In this document: in pieces, positions 44,164 through 53,777 of the stretch | Numbering within the stretch: position 1 is the first letter of the stretch | Layout of the letters: each line of letters opens with the position of its first letter | NCBI GenBank assembly: GCA_900769985.1 | Contig: CAAGIS010000143.1 | Coordinates: 39,749 to 103,748 of the forward strand | Direction: 5' to 3' | DNA: 64,000 nt | From: Spirochaetia bacterium | GTDB taxonomy: Bacteria; Spirochaetota; Spirochaetia; Treponematales; Treponemataceae | Notes under the pieces: model-generated | The model's database searches: none | Told to the model about the DNA's origin: nothing | Seen by the model: only the letters and a program-made list of their open reading frames with translations | Position numbers and translations under genes: made by a program

Positions 44164-45039
44164 ATGTTTTCTGACACACATTTTCATTTTAATATTTTGC
44201 CACAGGAAGAGCATTGCAGCATTTTAACATCGATGGCAGAACGCGGTTGTTTTTTTGGACTTGATATAGGTACTAAATGCGGCGATTTATCTGACAGGCA
44301 GAACCTTGCCTTGAATGCAGTAAATTTGATTTGCGATAAAGACATTCAGGATAAGGTAAAGTCGTTTTTGTTTTTTTCTGCAGGAATATGGCCTGCGGTT
44401 GATTCAATCAAAAACAGAAAGGTAGAAATGCAGTCTCTGGAAAATCAGATTAAAAATGCCCTGTCAAGTGAAAATGAACTTTTTAGAAAAGTCTGTGCAA
44501 TAGGGGAGTGCGGACTTGACCATCACTGGAATCCGAATAATGCGGACAAGCGCAATGAAGACGATTTTAATGACGAAATTTTTTACGGCGAGAAAGAACT
44601 TTTTGAAATGCAGCTTGAACTTGCAAAGAAGAATTCTCTTCCTGTAATCGTTCATTCTAGGGATGCGTTTGAAGGAACTGTAGAAAGCATAAAAAATGTC
44701 GGTTATGATAACGGCATTATTCATTGTTATAGTTACGGAATTGACGAGGCGAGGGAATTTTTGTCGCGGGGCTGGTATCTTGCTTTTGGTGGTGGCGTGA
44801 CTTATACAAAGAAATCAAAGATGGAACAGATGTTTGAACTTTTGCGTTATGTTCCTGATGACCGTATTCTTTTGGAAACAGATGCGCCTTATTTAGCGCC
44901 AGTTCCTTTTCGTGGCAGTGAGAACAATCCGCTGCTTATCGAACATACTTACAGATTTATTGCAGAAGCGCGCGGAATTGCCGTAGAAAAATTGTGCGCG
45001 CTTGTTGATGAAAACATAAAGCGCTTGTTTAAGATTTAA
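44164..45039 (+). CDS. Second TatD-family hydrolase
   Basis: A 291-residue TatD-type amidohydrolase: metal ligands FSDTHFHFN, KVCAIGECGLDHHWNP, LPVIVHSRDAFEGT, IIHCYSYGIDEA and ILLETDAPYLAP. It is longer than the TatD at 27597, with an extra insertion near residues 50-100, and may differ in substrate. Its neighbours are tRNA-Leu upstream and, across a terminator, convergent pgi. Confidence 0.88.
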   Translation: MFSDTHFHFNILPQEEHCSILTSMAERGCFFGLDIGTKCGDLSDRQNLALNAVNLICDKDIQDKVKSFLFFSAGIWPAVDSIKNRKVEMQSLENQIKNALSSENELFRKVCAIGECGLDHHWNPNNADKRNEDDFNDEIFYGEKELFEMQLELAKKNSLPVIVHSRDAFEGTVESIKNVGYDNGIIHCYSYGIDEAREFLSRGWYLAFGGGVTYTKKSKMEQMFELLRYVPDDRILLETDAPYLAPVPFRGSENNPLLIEHTYRFIAEARGIAVEKLCALVDENIKRLFKI

Positions 45040-45042
45040 AAC

Positions 45043-45083
45043 AAAAAAGGCTGGCAGAATGAAAAAATCCTGCTGGCCTTTTT
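45043..45083. terminator. Bidirectional terminator between tatD-like and pgi
   Basis: GGCTGGCAG (45049-45057) pairs with CTGCTGGCC (45070-45078), with two G-U pairs, flanked by A6 and T5 runs. It can serve both convergent genes. Confidence 0.85.
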
Positions 45084-45113
45084 CTTTTAAGTTATAAATT
45101 TGATTCAGTAATA

Positions 45114-46697
45114 TTACAGTCCGAAGAATCCTGCATATGCTTTAAGCGCGCCGTCTGTCTGTCCTGAAAGAACTGCTTTTGCAAGCTTCTTTCCGAGCTG
45201 AACGCCTTCCTGGTCAAAACTGTTTACGTTCCACATAAATCCCTGGAACATAACTTTGTTTTCGTAATGTGCAAGAAGTGCTCCCAAAACTTTTGGTGTT
45301 ACTTCTTCGCCGTAAATAAGGCTTGACGGACGTTCTCCTGCAAAACTTTTGTTAGGGTTTTCGTCTTTTTTACCGCAAGCAAATGCAACAATCTGGGCAA
45401 CGACATTTGCGCAGAGTTTTTTCTGGCTTGTTGAGTTTTCAATTACGACGTCTTTGCCTGTCTGGTTTTTGTTGAATGCAATGAACTGTAAAGGAATGAT
45501 GTTTGTTCCCTGATGTAAAAGCTGATAGAACGAATGCTGACCGTTAGTTCCAGGTTCTCCGAAAATAACTGGGCCTGTTACATAGTTGATTTCTTTTCCG
45601 TCGCGGTTGACAGATTTTCCGTTTGATTCCATGTCGAGCTGCTGCAGATGTGCAGGAAAGCGGTTCAAGCCTTGTGAATATGGAAGAATTGCTGTTGACG
45701 GATATTCCTGTGCATTGCGTTCGTAAACGCCGATAAGAGCATCAAGCATTGCAGGGTTTTTAAGAAGGTCGCTGTTTTTTGCCGTTGCGTCAGATTCTGC
45801 AGCACCGTCAAGGAAAGCCGCAAAAACTTCAGGTCCGAAAGCAAGGGAAAGAATTGCGCCACCTACTGCAGAAGTTGAAGAATATCTTCCGCCGATATAG
45901 TCGTCCATGTAAAAGGCTGCCATATAGTCAGGGTTGTTTGCAAGAGGGCTTGTTTCGGATGTAACTGCAATCATGTGACGGCTTGCAGAAAGTCCTGCTT
46001 TAGAAAGGAAGTCTTTTACAAAGTTTTCGTTAGTAAGGGTTTCTAGTGTTGTTCCTGATTTTGAAACGAGAATGAAAATTGTTTTTGAAAGGTCAATAGA
46101 AGAAGTAACTGCGGCTGCATCGTCAGGGTCAACGTTTGAAATAAAATGAGCTTCCATTTTGAATGTGTTGTTTGCTTTTGCCCAGTTTTCTAAAGCTAGA
46201 TACATTGCGCGAGGACCGAGGTCAGAACCGCCGATTCCAATCTGGCAGACAGTCGTGTATTTTTCGCCTTTTTCATTGAGAATTTTTCCTGAGTGAACGT
46301 CGTTTGCAAAAGCAGCAATTTTTTTCTGCTGTTCAACGTAAAATTCGCGTTTGTTTTTTCCGTCGGCGATTACGTCTTTTCCGAGCTGTCCGCGTGTAAG
46401 GTGATGGAGAACCATTCTCTGTTCACCTGTGTTTACGACATCGCCGTTGTAAAGTGATTCAAATTTTTCTGATAACTGAGCTTCTTTTGAAAGGTCAGAA
46501 AGAACTGTTAAAATCTGTTCATTTACCTGCTTTGCAGCGAAATTGTATTTTAAGCCGGCTGCCATTGGAACTGAATATTCGGCAACACGTTTTGCAGCGT
46601 CAGTTCCGCCGAGAACTTCTGCCAGTTTTACTTGTCCTTTGAGGGAAAGCATTTTTTTGTAAGAAGGAAGTGTGTCAAGGTTTGACCATGTAATCAT
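45114..46697 (-). CDS. pgi: Glucose-6-phosphate isomerase
   Basis: A 527-residue Pgi with LVSKSGTTLETLTNEN, IGGSDLGPRAMYLALE, GGRYSSTSAVGG, GTNGQHSFYQLLHQGT and the C-terminal MWNVNSFDQEGVQLGK. It interconverts glucose-6-phosphate and fructose-6-phosphate. AGAGG lies upstream of ATG 46697. It is transcribed in the same direction as argR and mutS2 but with 95 bases between. Confidence 0.97.
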   Translation of the reverse strand: MITWSNLDTLPSYKKMLSLKGQVKLAEVLGGTDAAKRVAEYSVPMAAGLKYNFAAKQVNEQILTVLSDLSKEAQLSEKFESLYNGDVVNTGEQRMVLHHLTRGQLGKDVIADGKNKREFYVEQQKKIAAFANDVHSGKILNEKGEKYTTVCQIGIGGSDLGPRAMYLALENWAKANNTFKMEAHFISNVDPDDAAAVTSSIDLSKTIFILVSKSGTTLETLTNENFVKDFLSKAGLSASRHMIAVTSETSPLANNPDYMAAFYMDDYIGGRYSSTSAVGGAILSLAFGPEVFAAFLDGAAESDATAKNSDLLKNPAMLDALIGVYERNAQEYPSTAILPYSQGLNRFPAHLQQLDMESNGKSVNRDGKEINYVTGPVIFGEPGTNGQHSFYQLLHQGTNIIPLQFIAFNKNQTGKDVVIENSTSQKKLCANVVAQIVAFACGKKDENPNKSFAGERPSSLIYGEEVTPKVLGALLAHYENKVMFQGFMWNVNSFDQEGVQLGKKLAKAVLSGQTDGALKAYAGFFGL

Positions 46698-46792
46698 TTT
46701 AATAACCTCTGATTTTAAAAAATTAAAATTAATAGTAAAAATATAGCAAATTTGCGTTTTTTAGGATAGTACAAAATGCAGTCTGGCTGTTT

Positions 46793-47260
46793 TTATTCGA
46801 TTTCGGGAATAAGTTTTCTTAATTTTTCGATGAATTGCTTTGCAGTAACACCTTCTTTTGTGCAGGCAAACATACAGTTGTCGCCGGCTACAGTGCCTAG
46901 GATTTCTTCAAAATTCATATTGTCGATTGCATTGCAGACAGGGTTTGCGTGTCCCGGGAAAGTTTTTATAACGACGATATTGCCGGATGCTTCTATGCTT
47001 ATGTAACCTCTGAGAAAGTCTTGTATAAAAATGTGCGTTGATTCTTTGCTTTCTTCTTCTGTTGGTAATGTGTAAACGTAACCGTCCCTGCCGTCTGCAA
47101 TTTTTCCGACTTTTAAAAGTTTTAAATCTCGCGAAAGTGTTGCCTGTGTAAGTTCAAAACCATCTTTTGTCAAAAGTAATAAAAGTTCTTCCTGACTTTC
47201 GATTTTATTGTTTTTGATTAATTTGCGTATTGCCTTTAATCTTGAATCTCGTTCTTTCAA
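46793..47260 (-). CDS. argR: Arginine repressor ArgR
   Basis: A 155-residue ArgR. The N-terminal winged helix has RLKAIRKLIKNNKIESQEEL then GFELTQATLSRDLK, and the C-terminal hexamerisation/arginine domain has GNIVVIKTFPGHANPVCNAI and ILGTVAGDNCMFACTK, whose GTVAGDN binds arginine. The start is TTG 47260 with AAGG upstream. No arg biosynthetic gene is in the window. A 20-bp dyad just upstream may be its own operator. Confidence 0.92.
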   Translation of the reverse strand: MKERDSRLKAIRKLIKNNKIESQEELLLLLTKDGFELTQATLSRDLKLLKVGKIADGRDGYVYTLPTEEESKESTHIFIQDFLRGYISIEASGNIVVIKTFPGHANPVCNAIDNMNFEEILGTVAGDNCMFACTKEGVTAKQFIEKLRKLIPEIE

Positions 47261-47285
47261 TTTGTTTAACCTTGTGTTTTTATAA

Positions 47286-47305
47286 AATGTATATTTATTT
47301 ACATT
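47286..47305. promoter_or_regulatory. Candidate ARG-box-like dyad upstream of argR
   Basis: AATGTA (47286-47291) and TACATT (47300-47305) form a symmetric AT-rich dyad with an eight-base centre, 26 bases upstream of the argR start. AT-rich palindromes are typical of ARG boxes, but the sequence is not the Bacillus or E. coli consensus. Confidence 0.35.
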
Positions 47306-47349
47306 TTTGCATATTTTTTCATTTTTGGGAATATAAAGAAATGCAAGCT

Positions 47350-49836
47350 TTATAGTTTTACATAAGTTTTGCCGCTTCCACCATCTTCTGGTGGCGCAAA
47401 GTGAAAATCTTTTATGCCGGGATAATTTGAAAGACAGTCAATTACCGCCTGCTGTAAAGCTCCTGTGCCTTTCCCGTGGATTATAGAAAATTCGTTGAAA
47501 TTCTGAATCGTACAAAGGTCAAGCTGGCGTTCAAGAATTTTGATTGCTTCGTCAACTCTCATTCCGATTAATTTTAGTTCAAAGACAGGGCGTGTTGAAG
47601 GAATGTTTACTCCAGGCGGCAGCGAATTTGTCTTGCAGGTTTCTGGTTCTGCAAGGTCAATCGAAATTGTCGGCTTTAACGGGTTTTTCGGTTCTGATAA
47701 AACTGTAAGTTCACTTTCTTTGACTGACATTTTTATGTTGCCGAACTGGACAAGCCACATTTCGTTTTTGTCTTTTTTTATGAGAGTTCCCTGATTGCGC
47801 GATGTTCCTGCAAGAACTGACATTCCCGGTGCAAACTCTGCAGGAGGTTTTAACTGGGATGGCTTGCCGGCAGGGATGTTGTCTGCAGCTTTTTTTTGTT
47901 CCTGCTTTTTTTGGAACTTTTCAAGATTTTTTTCTTCAGCTTCCAGAATCTGTGTGTGATTTTCTATTGATTGGGTCATTGAAGAAATGAAATTTTTTAC
48001 GGCAAGAGTTTTTTCGCGGGTAACTTCGCCTTCTTTTAATTCGCGTACGAGGTTTTCGAGGCGTTTGCGGCTTTCTTTTAAGAACGAAAGTTCTTTTTTA
48101 TTTTCTGCAATTTTTAAATCGTGTTCTCGCTGTTTGATGTTATGTTCGCGACAGATGACTTTCTGTTCTTTTTGTGTAATTTTTTCTTCCTGTTTTTTAT
48201 ACTGTTGAATGAGGTTATCGACTTCTTTGTGTTTTTGGTTTAAACCTTTGATGAGTGCAGAAATATCTGCCTGTTCAGTTTTGATGTAGTTTTTTGCTTT
48301 GATGATTGCTTCCTCTGGAAGTCCGTTGCGCTCTGCGATTTCGAGTGCGTGACTTTCGCCAGGGATTCCCATGATAAGGCGGTATGTCGGTGCCAGTGTT
48401 TCTGCATTGAATTCTACGCTTGCGTTTATGCAGGAACTGTTTGTATATCCGTAATTTTTTAAAACGCCGTGATGTGTCGTTACAAGAACGAAAGCGCCGC
48501 GTTCAATCAGAATATCGAGGACTGCCATTGCGATTGCAGAGGCTTCGAGCGGGTCTGTGCCGCTTCCAAGTTCATCAAGAAGTACGAGGGAATCTTTTGT
48601 TGCGTTCTTGAGTGTATCGGCAACGTTTTTCATGTGGCCGCTGAAAGTCGAAAGCTGATGGTCAAGAGACTGTTCGTCGCCGATGTCGCAGAATACGTCT
48701 TTGAATAACGGAAGCCTTGTTCCTTCTTTAGCGGGGACAGGAAAACCTGTCTGGTTCAGAAGAGAAAAAAGTGCGAAGGTTTTTAGCGTAACTGTTTTTC
48801 CTCCTGTGTTAGGACCTGTTATTATGAGAACGTTTTTATCCTGCATAAACTGAATGTCAACAGGAATTGCTTTTTCAAAAAGAAGCGGGTGTCGTGCGCC
48901 AAGTAAAAGCGGTGGTTCTTTTACGGTCTTTCCGTTGATGGTTTCTTCTGAGCAAGGAAGGGCATAATTGCAGTTGTTTTCGAGTCCCCATTTTGCTGCG
49001 GCGCAAGTTGTGTCGAGTAAAATCATTTTAGGAAGATTATCTACAAAAGACTGTCTGTATTCAGAAAGTTTTGAAGTCGTTTCAAGAAGAATTTTTTTGA
49101 TTTCTTCTTGAAGGTGAAATTCTTCTTGAATCAAATCGTTGTTCTTTTTTACGACATCGTCAGGTTCGATGTAAACAGTTCTCCCTGTCTGCGAAACTTC
49201 GTGGACGATTCCTTTTATTGAACTTTGCTTGCTTGCTTTGATTGCAAGAAGTTGTCTGTTTGCCCTTAATGCCGGAACGTTTGATTCGAGTACGTCTGAA
49301 AGGGAATTGTCTATCGTGTATTTATGAATCAGGGAATTTATTTCTGTTTTAAGAGCGGCGATGTTTTTTTTAATTTCACTGATTGCAGGAAGTTCTTTAA
49401 GTTCACCGTCTGCATTTAAAATACTGAAAATTATTTTTGACGGTTCTGACAAATCGGGCATTTGCGAAACTAATTTCGGAAGCTCTTTTAAGTTCAACTG
49501 AATTGAATTTGATTTTATGCTGTCAGTTACTTTTTTTTGAGAAAGGCAGAAAAGTCCGAGTGCGTAAAGTTCGTCAATGTCAACGCAAGTGCCTGTTATT
49601 TTTAGAAGCGGAAAAATGTTCTGGATTGCAGGCCAGCAAGAAATTGAAACTGCTTTTGAAGAGCTAAGGCACTGTGACCATTCGCGGCTTAAATTTTTTA
49701 GAAAATCGTATTTACTGTATTCTGTAAATGGTTCCCTGTTGAGAATGTCGTTTTTTCCTTCTTCACTGACACAGTAACCGGCAACAGTTTCTTTTATCCT
49801 GTAATAATCTAATTCGGTCAAGGTTTTTCTGTTCAT
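47350..49836 (-). CDS. mutS2: MutS2 (RqcU), ribosome-splitting Smr endonuclease/ATPase
   Basis: An 828-residue MutS2. The MutS-like core starts TLTELDYYRIKETVAGYC; Walker A is ITGPNTGGKTVTLKTF, the D-loop/Walker B region is LVLLDELGSGTDPLEASAIA and LVTTHHGVLK. A long charged coiled coil spans roughly residues 515-630, then a KOW-like segment and an Smr domain at the C-terminus with VDEAIKILERQLD and FSIIHGKGTGALQQ. In Bacillus MutS2 splits collided ribosomes and feeds RqcH. The window also encodes an RqcH-like protein at 15831. Confidence 0.95.
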   Translation of the reverse strand: MNRKTLTELDYYRIKETVAGYCVSEEGKNDILNREPFTEYSKYDFLKNLSREWSQCLSSSKAVSISCWPAIQNIFPLLKITGTCVDIDELYALGLFCLSQKKVTDSIKSNSIQLNLKELPKLVSQMPDLSEPSKIIFSILNADGELKELPAISEIKKNIAALKTEINSLIHKYTIDNSLSDVLESNVPALRANRQLLAIKASKQSSIKGIVHEVSQTGRTVYIEPDDVVKKNNDLIQEEFHLQEEIKKILLETTSKLSEYRQSFVDNLPKMILLDTTCAAAKWGLENNCNYALPCSEETINGKTVKEPPLLLGARHPLLFEKAIPVDIQFMQDKNVLIITGPNTGGKTVTLKTFALFSLLNQTGFPVPAKEGTRLPLFKDVFCDIGDEQSLDHQLSTFSGHMKNVADTLKNATKDSLVLLDELGSGTDPLEASAIAMAVLDILIERGAFVLVTTHHGVLKNYGYTNSSCINASVEFNAETLAPTYRLIMGIPGESHALEIAERNGLPEEAIIKAKNYIKTEQADISALIKGLNQKHKEVDNLIQQYKKQEEKITQKEQKVICREHNIKQREHDLKIAENKKELSFLKESRKRLENLVRELKEGEVTREKTLAVKNFISSMTQSIENHTQILEAEEKNLEKFQKKQEQKKAADNIPAGKPSQLKPPAEFAPGMSVLAGTSRNQGTLIKKDKNEMWLVQFGNIKMSVKESELTVLSEPKNPLKPTISIDLAEPETCKTNSLPPGVNIPSTRPVFELKLIGMRVDEAIKILERQLDLCTIQNFNEFSIIHGKGTGALQQAVIDCLSNYPGIKDFHFAPPEDGGSGKTYVKL

Positions 49837-49897
49837 AATGCAAACTGAATTATAGCATAGAAAATCAACAAGTTCTATTAAAAAAATCCGTACTTTA

Positions 49898-49935
49898 TTG
49901 CTTGAGTTTAAATTTTTCTATATATTTATAGAAAA
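49898..49935 (+). promoter_or_regulatory. Promoter with an overlapping 9-bp palindrome for the lipoprotein gene
   Basis: TTGCTT (49898-49903), 17 bases, TATATT (49921-49926). The -10 box is embedded in a perfect inverted repeat: TTTTCTATA (49914-49922), TATT, TATAGAAAA (49927-49935). The overlap suggests a repressor operator. The gene starts at 49960. Confidence 0.6.
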
Positions 49936-49959
49936 TATATATGTGAAAAAAAAGAGAAT

Positions 49960-50877
49960 ATGAAAAAGACGTGCAATCGATATAACCAAAAAATAATCGT
50001 ATTAATCATGACCGTTTTTGCTCTTCTTATGTTTAGCTGTCAGTCAACAAAACTAGAAGAACAGAATCTGCTTGAACAGCCTGCATCTTTGAAGATTGAT
50101 AAAGAGGACAATTGTTTTGCCCTTTATCAATATGATGAAAATTCTTATTACGATTTTTCTGATAAATATATTTTTTTTAGGCTGTATCAGCCTTATTATG
50201 ACAATCCGTTTTGTGTTGAAAATATTTTAAATAACTGTATAAAAGTAATTGACGTCTATCCTGATGCGATGACTCATTCTGCCATTGGTTTTAATTTAAA
50301 TGACTGTTTTTACGGACTTACTTTAGCCGGCGAAAGGGATTTAAAACTTGAGTCATGCACTGAAACGCTTTCAAATCCTTATATGAAAAAGTGCAACCGT
50401 TATAAATCTGTTCAGGTGACGTATGCTATAAAGGTTTCTGATGAAGAATATGAAGCGGCAAAAAAACTTGTAGAAGAATATTTTGAAAATCCGAAGACAA
50501 AATACAGTGTCGGGCATAATTTTCTTATGGCAGGTTATGGTGTAAAACGAAAACTGTTTATGTCTGAATCAGAAAGGCTTCTGGCAGGACGTTCTCATAA
50601 AAGACCTGATGATACTTTTGCAGACGGCAGATATGATTTTGTATGTTCAACTTTTATTGCTTATGTTCTTGCTAACTCTGTTCAGAGTATAAGAGATTTT
50701 TTTATCGAAAACGGAATAGATTCAAATTATGTTTTTCCGTCAGATTTGGCTTATCTGCCTGGTGTAATAAAATTGTTCAAATCTACATGGGTTGACTACA
50801 ATATTGCTGCAAAAGCATATACAGAAATTTATTATACTTTTTCACCTTATTATTCAGATTATCTTGTTTCGGAATAA
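49960..50877 (+). CDS. Lipoprotein with a possible permuted papain-like (YiiX/NlpC-P60) domain
   Basis: A 305-residue protein with a signal peptide ending LMFSC (Cys about residue 27). In the mature part a His in DAMTHSAIGFN (residue about 107) precedes a Cys in YDFVCSTFIAYVL (about 230). The His-before-Cys order and the sequence around them resemble the permuted NlpC/P60 (YiiX, YaeF/LRAT-like) peptidase/amidase fold. The SVGHNFLMAGYG segment is also family-like. Envelope hydrolase function is inferred. It has its own promoter. Confidence 0.6.
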   Translation: MKKTCNRYNQKIIVLIMTVFALLMFSCQSTKLEEQNLLEQPASLKIDKEDNCFALYQYDENSYYDFSDKYIFFRLYQPYYDNPFCVENILNNCIKVIDVYPDAMTHSAIGFNLNDCFYGLTLAGERDLKLESCTETLSNPYMKKCNRYKSVQVTYAIKVSDEEYEAAKKLVEEYFENPKTKYSVGHNFLMAGYGVKRKLFMSESERLLAGRSHKRPDDTFADGRYDFVCSTFIAYVLANSVQSIRDFFIENGIDSNYVFPSDLAYLPGVIKLFKSTWVDYNIAAKAYTEIYYTFSPYYSDYLVSE

Positions 50878-50880
50878 ACC

Positions 50881-50909
50881 TTAAACTTATTACATTCTTC
50901 TGCTATATT
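50881..50909 (+). promoter_or_regulatory. Candidate promoter of addBA
   Basis: TTAAAC (50881-50886), 17 bases, TATATT (50904-50909) with TGC just before the -10. It lies 42 bases upstream of the TTG start of addB. Confidence 0.5.
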
Positions 50910-50951
50910 GCTTTGTAGAACACAGAATAATTTATTTTGAGGAATCGTATT

Positions 50952-53747
50952 TTGAAGATTGAATATGACAAAATAATTAAAAACTGTATTTCTGAAAATA
51001 TAAAAAAACAGAATGCAGTTTTTGTTTTTCCAACTCAGATTTGTGCAACAATGTGGTGCGATAAATCTCTTGAGTTTAGCGGAGTGACGGCGGTTGCCTT
51101 TGAACGATTTATTGCATGGGACGATTTTAAAGGTTCTTCAATAAGAAGCCGCCAGCAAAATAAAAATGCAGTTCCGGCTGCGATGCGTTCAATTTTTGCG
51201 GAAAATCTTATAAAGAAAAATTCTGAAAGCCCGTTCTTCAAAAATATCATACCACAGGAATTTGCAAAAAGTGCGGGCAGGTTTTCCGGCTGGATTGCAG
51301 CTGTTCTGCCTTCTCTTGCGATGTGGAAAAAAACTTTTGACAGTAAAAAGGTTTCGGGCGATGACGAAGATTTTGATTTTCTTGAGCTATACAGTCGATA
51401 CAAAAATTTTCTTGATGAAAATAATTTGTTTGACCCTGCATGGGAAACTCCGCCTTTTGAATCTGACGGAAAAAAATATTTTATTTTCTTTCCTGAAATT
51501 TTAATGGACTATTCTGAGTATAAAGAAATTCTTGAATCTTCAGAAGATATCAGGTTGATTTGTATTCCGCAGGAATTTAAAGTCACTGTTTTTCCTGAAG
51601 GATATTTTTACGCGAACTCACGTATTGAATTAAAAGAAGTTATACATTATTTATGGAAAGTGCACGATGAGAAAAAAATTGCATGGAATAAAATTGCAGT
51701 TTCTGTTCCAGACCTTGATACGTACGGTCCTTACTTAGAGAGGGAACTTGAACTTTATCAGATTCCGCATATTTTAAAAAACGGAAAGGCGCTTTCAAGT
51801 TCTGGTGCTGGAAAATTTTTTGCTCAAATAAAAGAATGTAGTGCTGACAGTTTTTCTTACGAGTCTTTGAAAACCCTTTTGCTTAACAAAGAACTTCCTT
51901 GGAAAGAACCGGGTGTTAATGACATGCTTATATTTTTTGGGCGGCAGAATAACTGCATTTGTTCGTATGAGTACGCTGGAAAATTTGTTGACGTGTGGGA
52001 AGAATCTTTTAAGCATCCTTTGGAGTCGTCTGCGACAGAAAGGCTTATACCTTTTTACAGTGAACTTAAAAAAGGAATTCAAAATATCGTAAATGCAAAA
52101 ACTTTTTCTGAAATACGGACTTACTATTTTGCGTTTCGTGAAAAATTTTTTGATTTTTCAAAACCAGATTTTTCTGAACAAAATGATAAAATTTTAAGCC
52201 GCTGTATTTCTGAGTTAAGCATGATTATAGATTTGGAAGAGAAGTTTAAAAATTCCGGCATTTTTGAAATGAATTCTCCGTTTAGTTTTTTCTGTTCTTA
52301 CCTTGATGATAAAATGTATGTTCCGCAAAATTCGGAATTGGGAATTCAGATTTTGCCGTATAGGACAGCGTGCTGTGCGCCGTTTGACGTTCACGTTGTT
52401 GTTGATGCAAGTCAGGATGCGACTTCCGTTATTTACAGGCAGCTTTCGTTTTTGCGCGATGATAAGCGGCGTCAACTTGGTTTTACGGAAGAGTTAAATG
52501 TTTCGCAGGATTTTATTCTGCTTTATGCAATGAGTTCTCAGACAGAAACTTTGTTTACGTGTGCAGAAAAAACTTTTGATGCATACGCTTTTATGAACAA
52601 TTATCTTAAAGAAAAAGATTGCCGTCCGGGAAAAGAGTTTGCAGGAGAAAGTTTTATAAACAGTGATTCGTATGCAGAAGAGCGAAAATCGTATCTGGAA
52701 AATTCTATTTCAGTTTTTCCTGAGGAAATTTTTGTACCGTCTGATACAGGTTTTAAAAACTGGAACAATTCTTTTGATTTGGTTGAGTTAAAAGATGAAT
52801 CAAAAAAAATCTTTCATGATTTTATTGACAGAAAGATTATCAGGAATAAAAAAGTCAGGCTTTCTGTTTCTGCATTAAAGCAGTTTTTTGAGTGTCCTAG
52901 AAGTTATCTTTTTAACAGGATTTATAACGTACAGCAGGAAGATAACGTTGCAGAATTAATTGACCGCTATGAGATGGGCAATTTAAATCATAAAATCATG
53001 GAACTTTTTTGCAGCGGGATAAAAAATGCGAACGGCACTATAAAATATAATCTTGCGCAGGATGATATTCCTGATACGCATAAAAAGATTTTAAAGTCTG
53101 CGATTGATAAAGCTATCGAAGATGAAAAAATAAGTCATCTTGCAAAGTCGCTCATTCAGACAGCACGTCAGGCAATTGAAGATAATATAACTTCGACAGT
53201 TTTAAAATTTTCTAAAATATTTAATGAATACTCTGTAGGCGAAGTTGAAACTGAATATGAATATCTCCCAAAAGATAAAAATTATTTTATCAATGCAAGA
53301 ATTGACTGTCTGCTTGTTTCGCCAGATGGTGAATATGTTTTGATTGATTTTAAAAACAAAAAAAGTCATATTCCAAATAACGTTTATTATGATGCAGAAA
53401 AAAAACTTGTGCCGGATTTTCAGCTGCCTGTTTATAAATACATTCTGGAACATCAGGAAAAGCCGAAAAATATTTCTGCAGGAATTTTCTTTGATTTGAC
53501 GGAAGCTTCTAAAAAAGTTTTGTTCAGCGATAACGAAGATTTTAATACAAGGAACACTGAAGAAAATAACGCGCTGTTTGATTTGACACAGAAAAAATGT
53601 CTTGAACTTATTGATTGCTGCGCCGGATTGATTTTGAAATATGATTTTTCTCCTGAGGAAACCGGCGTTGATTATTCGACTTGCCGCGAATGTGTTTACA
53701 AAAGTATTTGTCGCAGGACTTTTACAGTCGGAACAAAAAACGATTGA
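50952..53747 (+). CDS. addB: AddB/RexB-like subunit of a helicase-nuclease
   Basis: About 931 residues. The C-terminal 270 residues form a PD-(D/E)XK nuclease of the AddB type: LSVSALKQFFECPRSYLFNR, GNLNHKIMELF, and ARIDCLLVSPDGEYVLIDFK with the catalytic Asp and Lys motif. A 4Fe-4S cluster is made by Cys in FFECPRS and CRECVYKSIC. The N-terminal part is an inactivated helicase-like region. With AddA it resects DNA ends for recombination. Start TTG 50952 is preceded by TGAGGA; a TTG at 50937 is also open. Confidence 0.85.
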   Translation: MKIEYDKIIKNCISENIKKQNAVFVFPTQICATMWCDKSLEFSGVTAVAFERFIAWDDFKGSSIRSRQQNKNAVPAAMRSIFAENLIKKNSESPFFKNIIPQEFAKSAGRFSGWIAAVLPSLAMWKKTFDSKKVSGDDEDFDFLELYSRYKNFLDENNLFDPAWETPPFESDGKKYFIFFPEILMDYSEYKEILESSEDIRLICIPQEFKVTVFPEGYFYANSRIELKEVIHYLWKVHDEKKIAWNKIAVSVPDLDTYGPYLERELELYQIPHILKNGKALSSSGAGKFFAQIKECSADSFSYESLKTLLLNKELPWKEPGVNDMLIFFGRQNNCICSYEYAGKFVDVWEESFKHPLESSATERLIPFYSELKKGIQNIVNAKTFSEIRTYYFAFREKFFDFSKPDFSEQNDKILSRCISELSMIIDLEEKFKNSGIFEMNSPFSFFCSYLDDKMYVPQNSELGIQILPYRTACCAPFDVHVVVDASQDATSVIYRQLSFLRDDKRRQLGFTEELNVSQDFILLYAMSSQTETLFTCAEKTFDAYAFMNNYLKEKDCRPGKEFAGESFINSDSYAEERKSYLENSISVFPEEIFVPSDTGFKNWNNSFDLVELKDESKKIFHDFIDRKIIRNKKVRLSVSALKQFFECPRSYLFNRIYNVQQEDNVAELIDRYEMGNLNHKIMELFCSGIKNANGTIKYNLAQDDIPDTHKKILKSAIDKAIEDEKISHLAKSLIQTARQAIEDNITSTVLKFSKIFNEYSVGEVETEYEYLPKDKNYFINARIDCLLVSPDGEYVLIDFKNKKSHIPNNVYYDAEKKLVPDFQLPVYKYILEHQEKPKNISAGIFFDLTEASKKVLFSDNEDFNTRNTEENNALFDLTQKKCLELIDCCAGLILKYDFSPEETGVDYSTCRECVYKSICRRTFTVGTKND

Positions 53748-53777
53748 AAATTATGACTGAATTTATAGGAGACAAAA

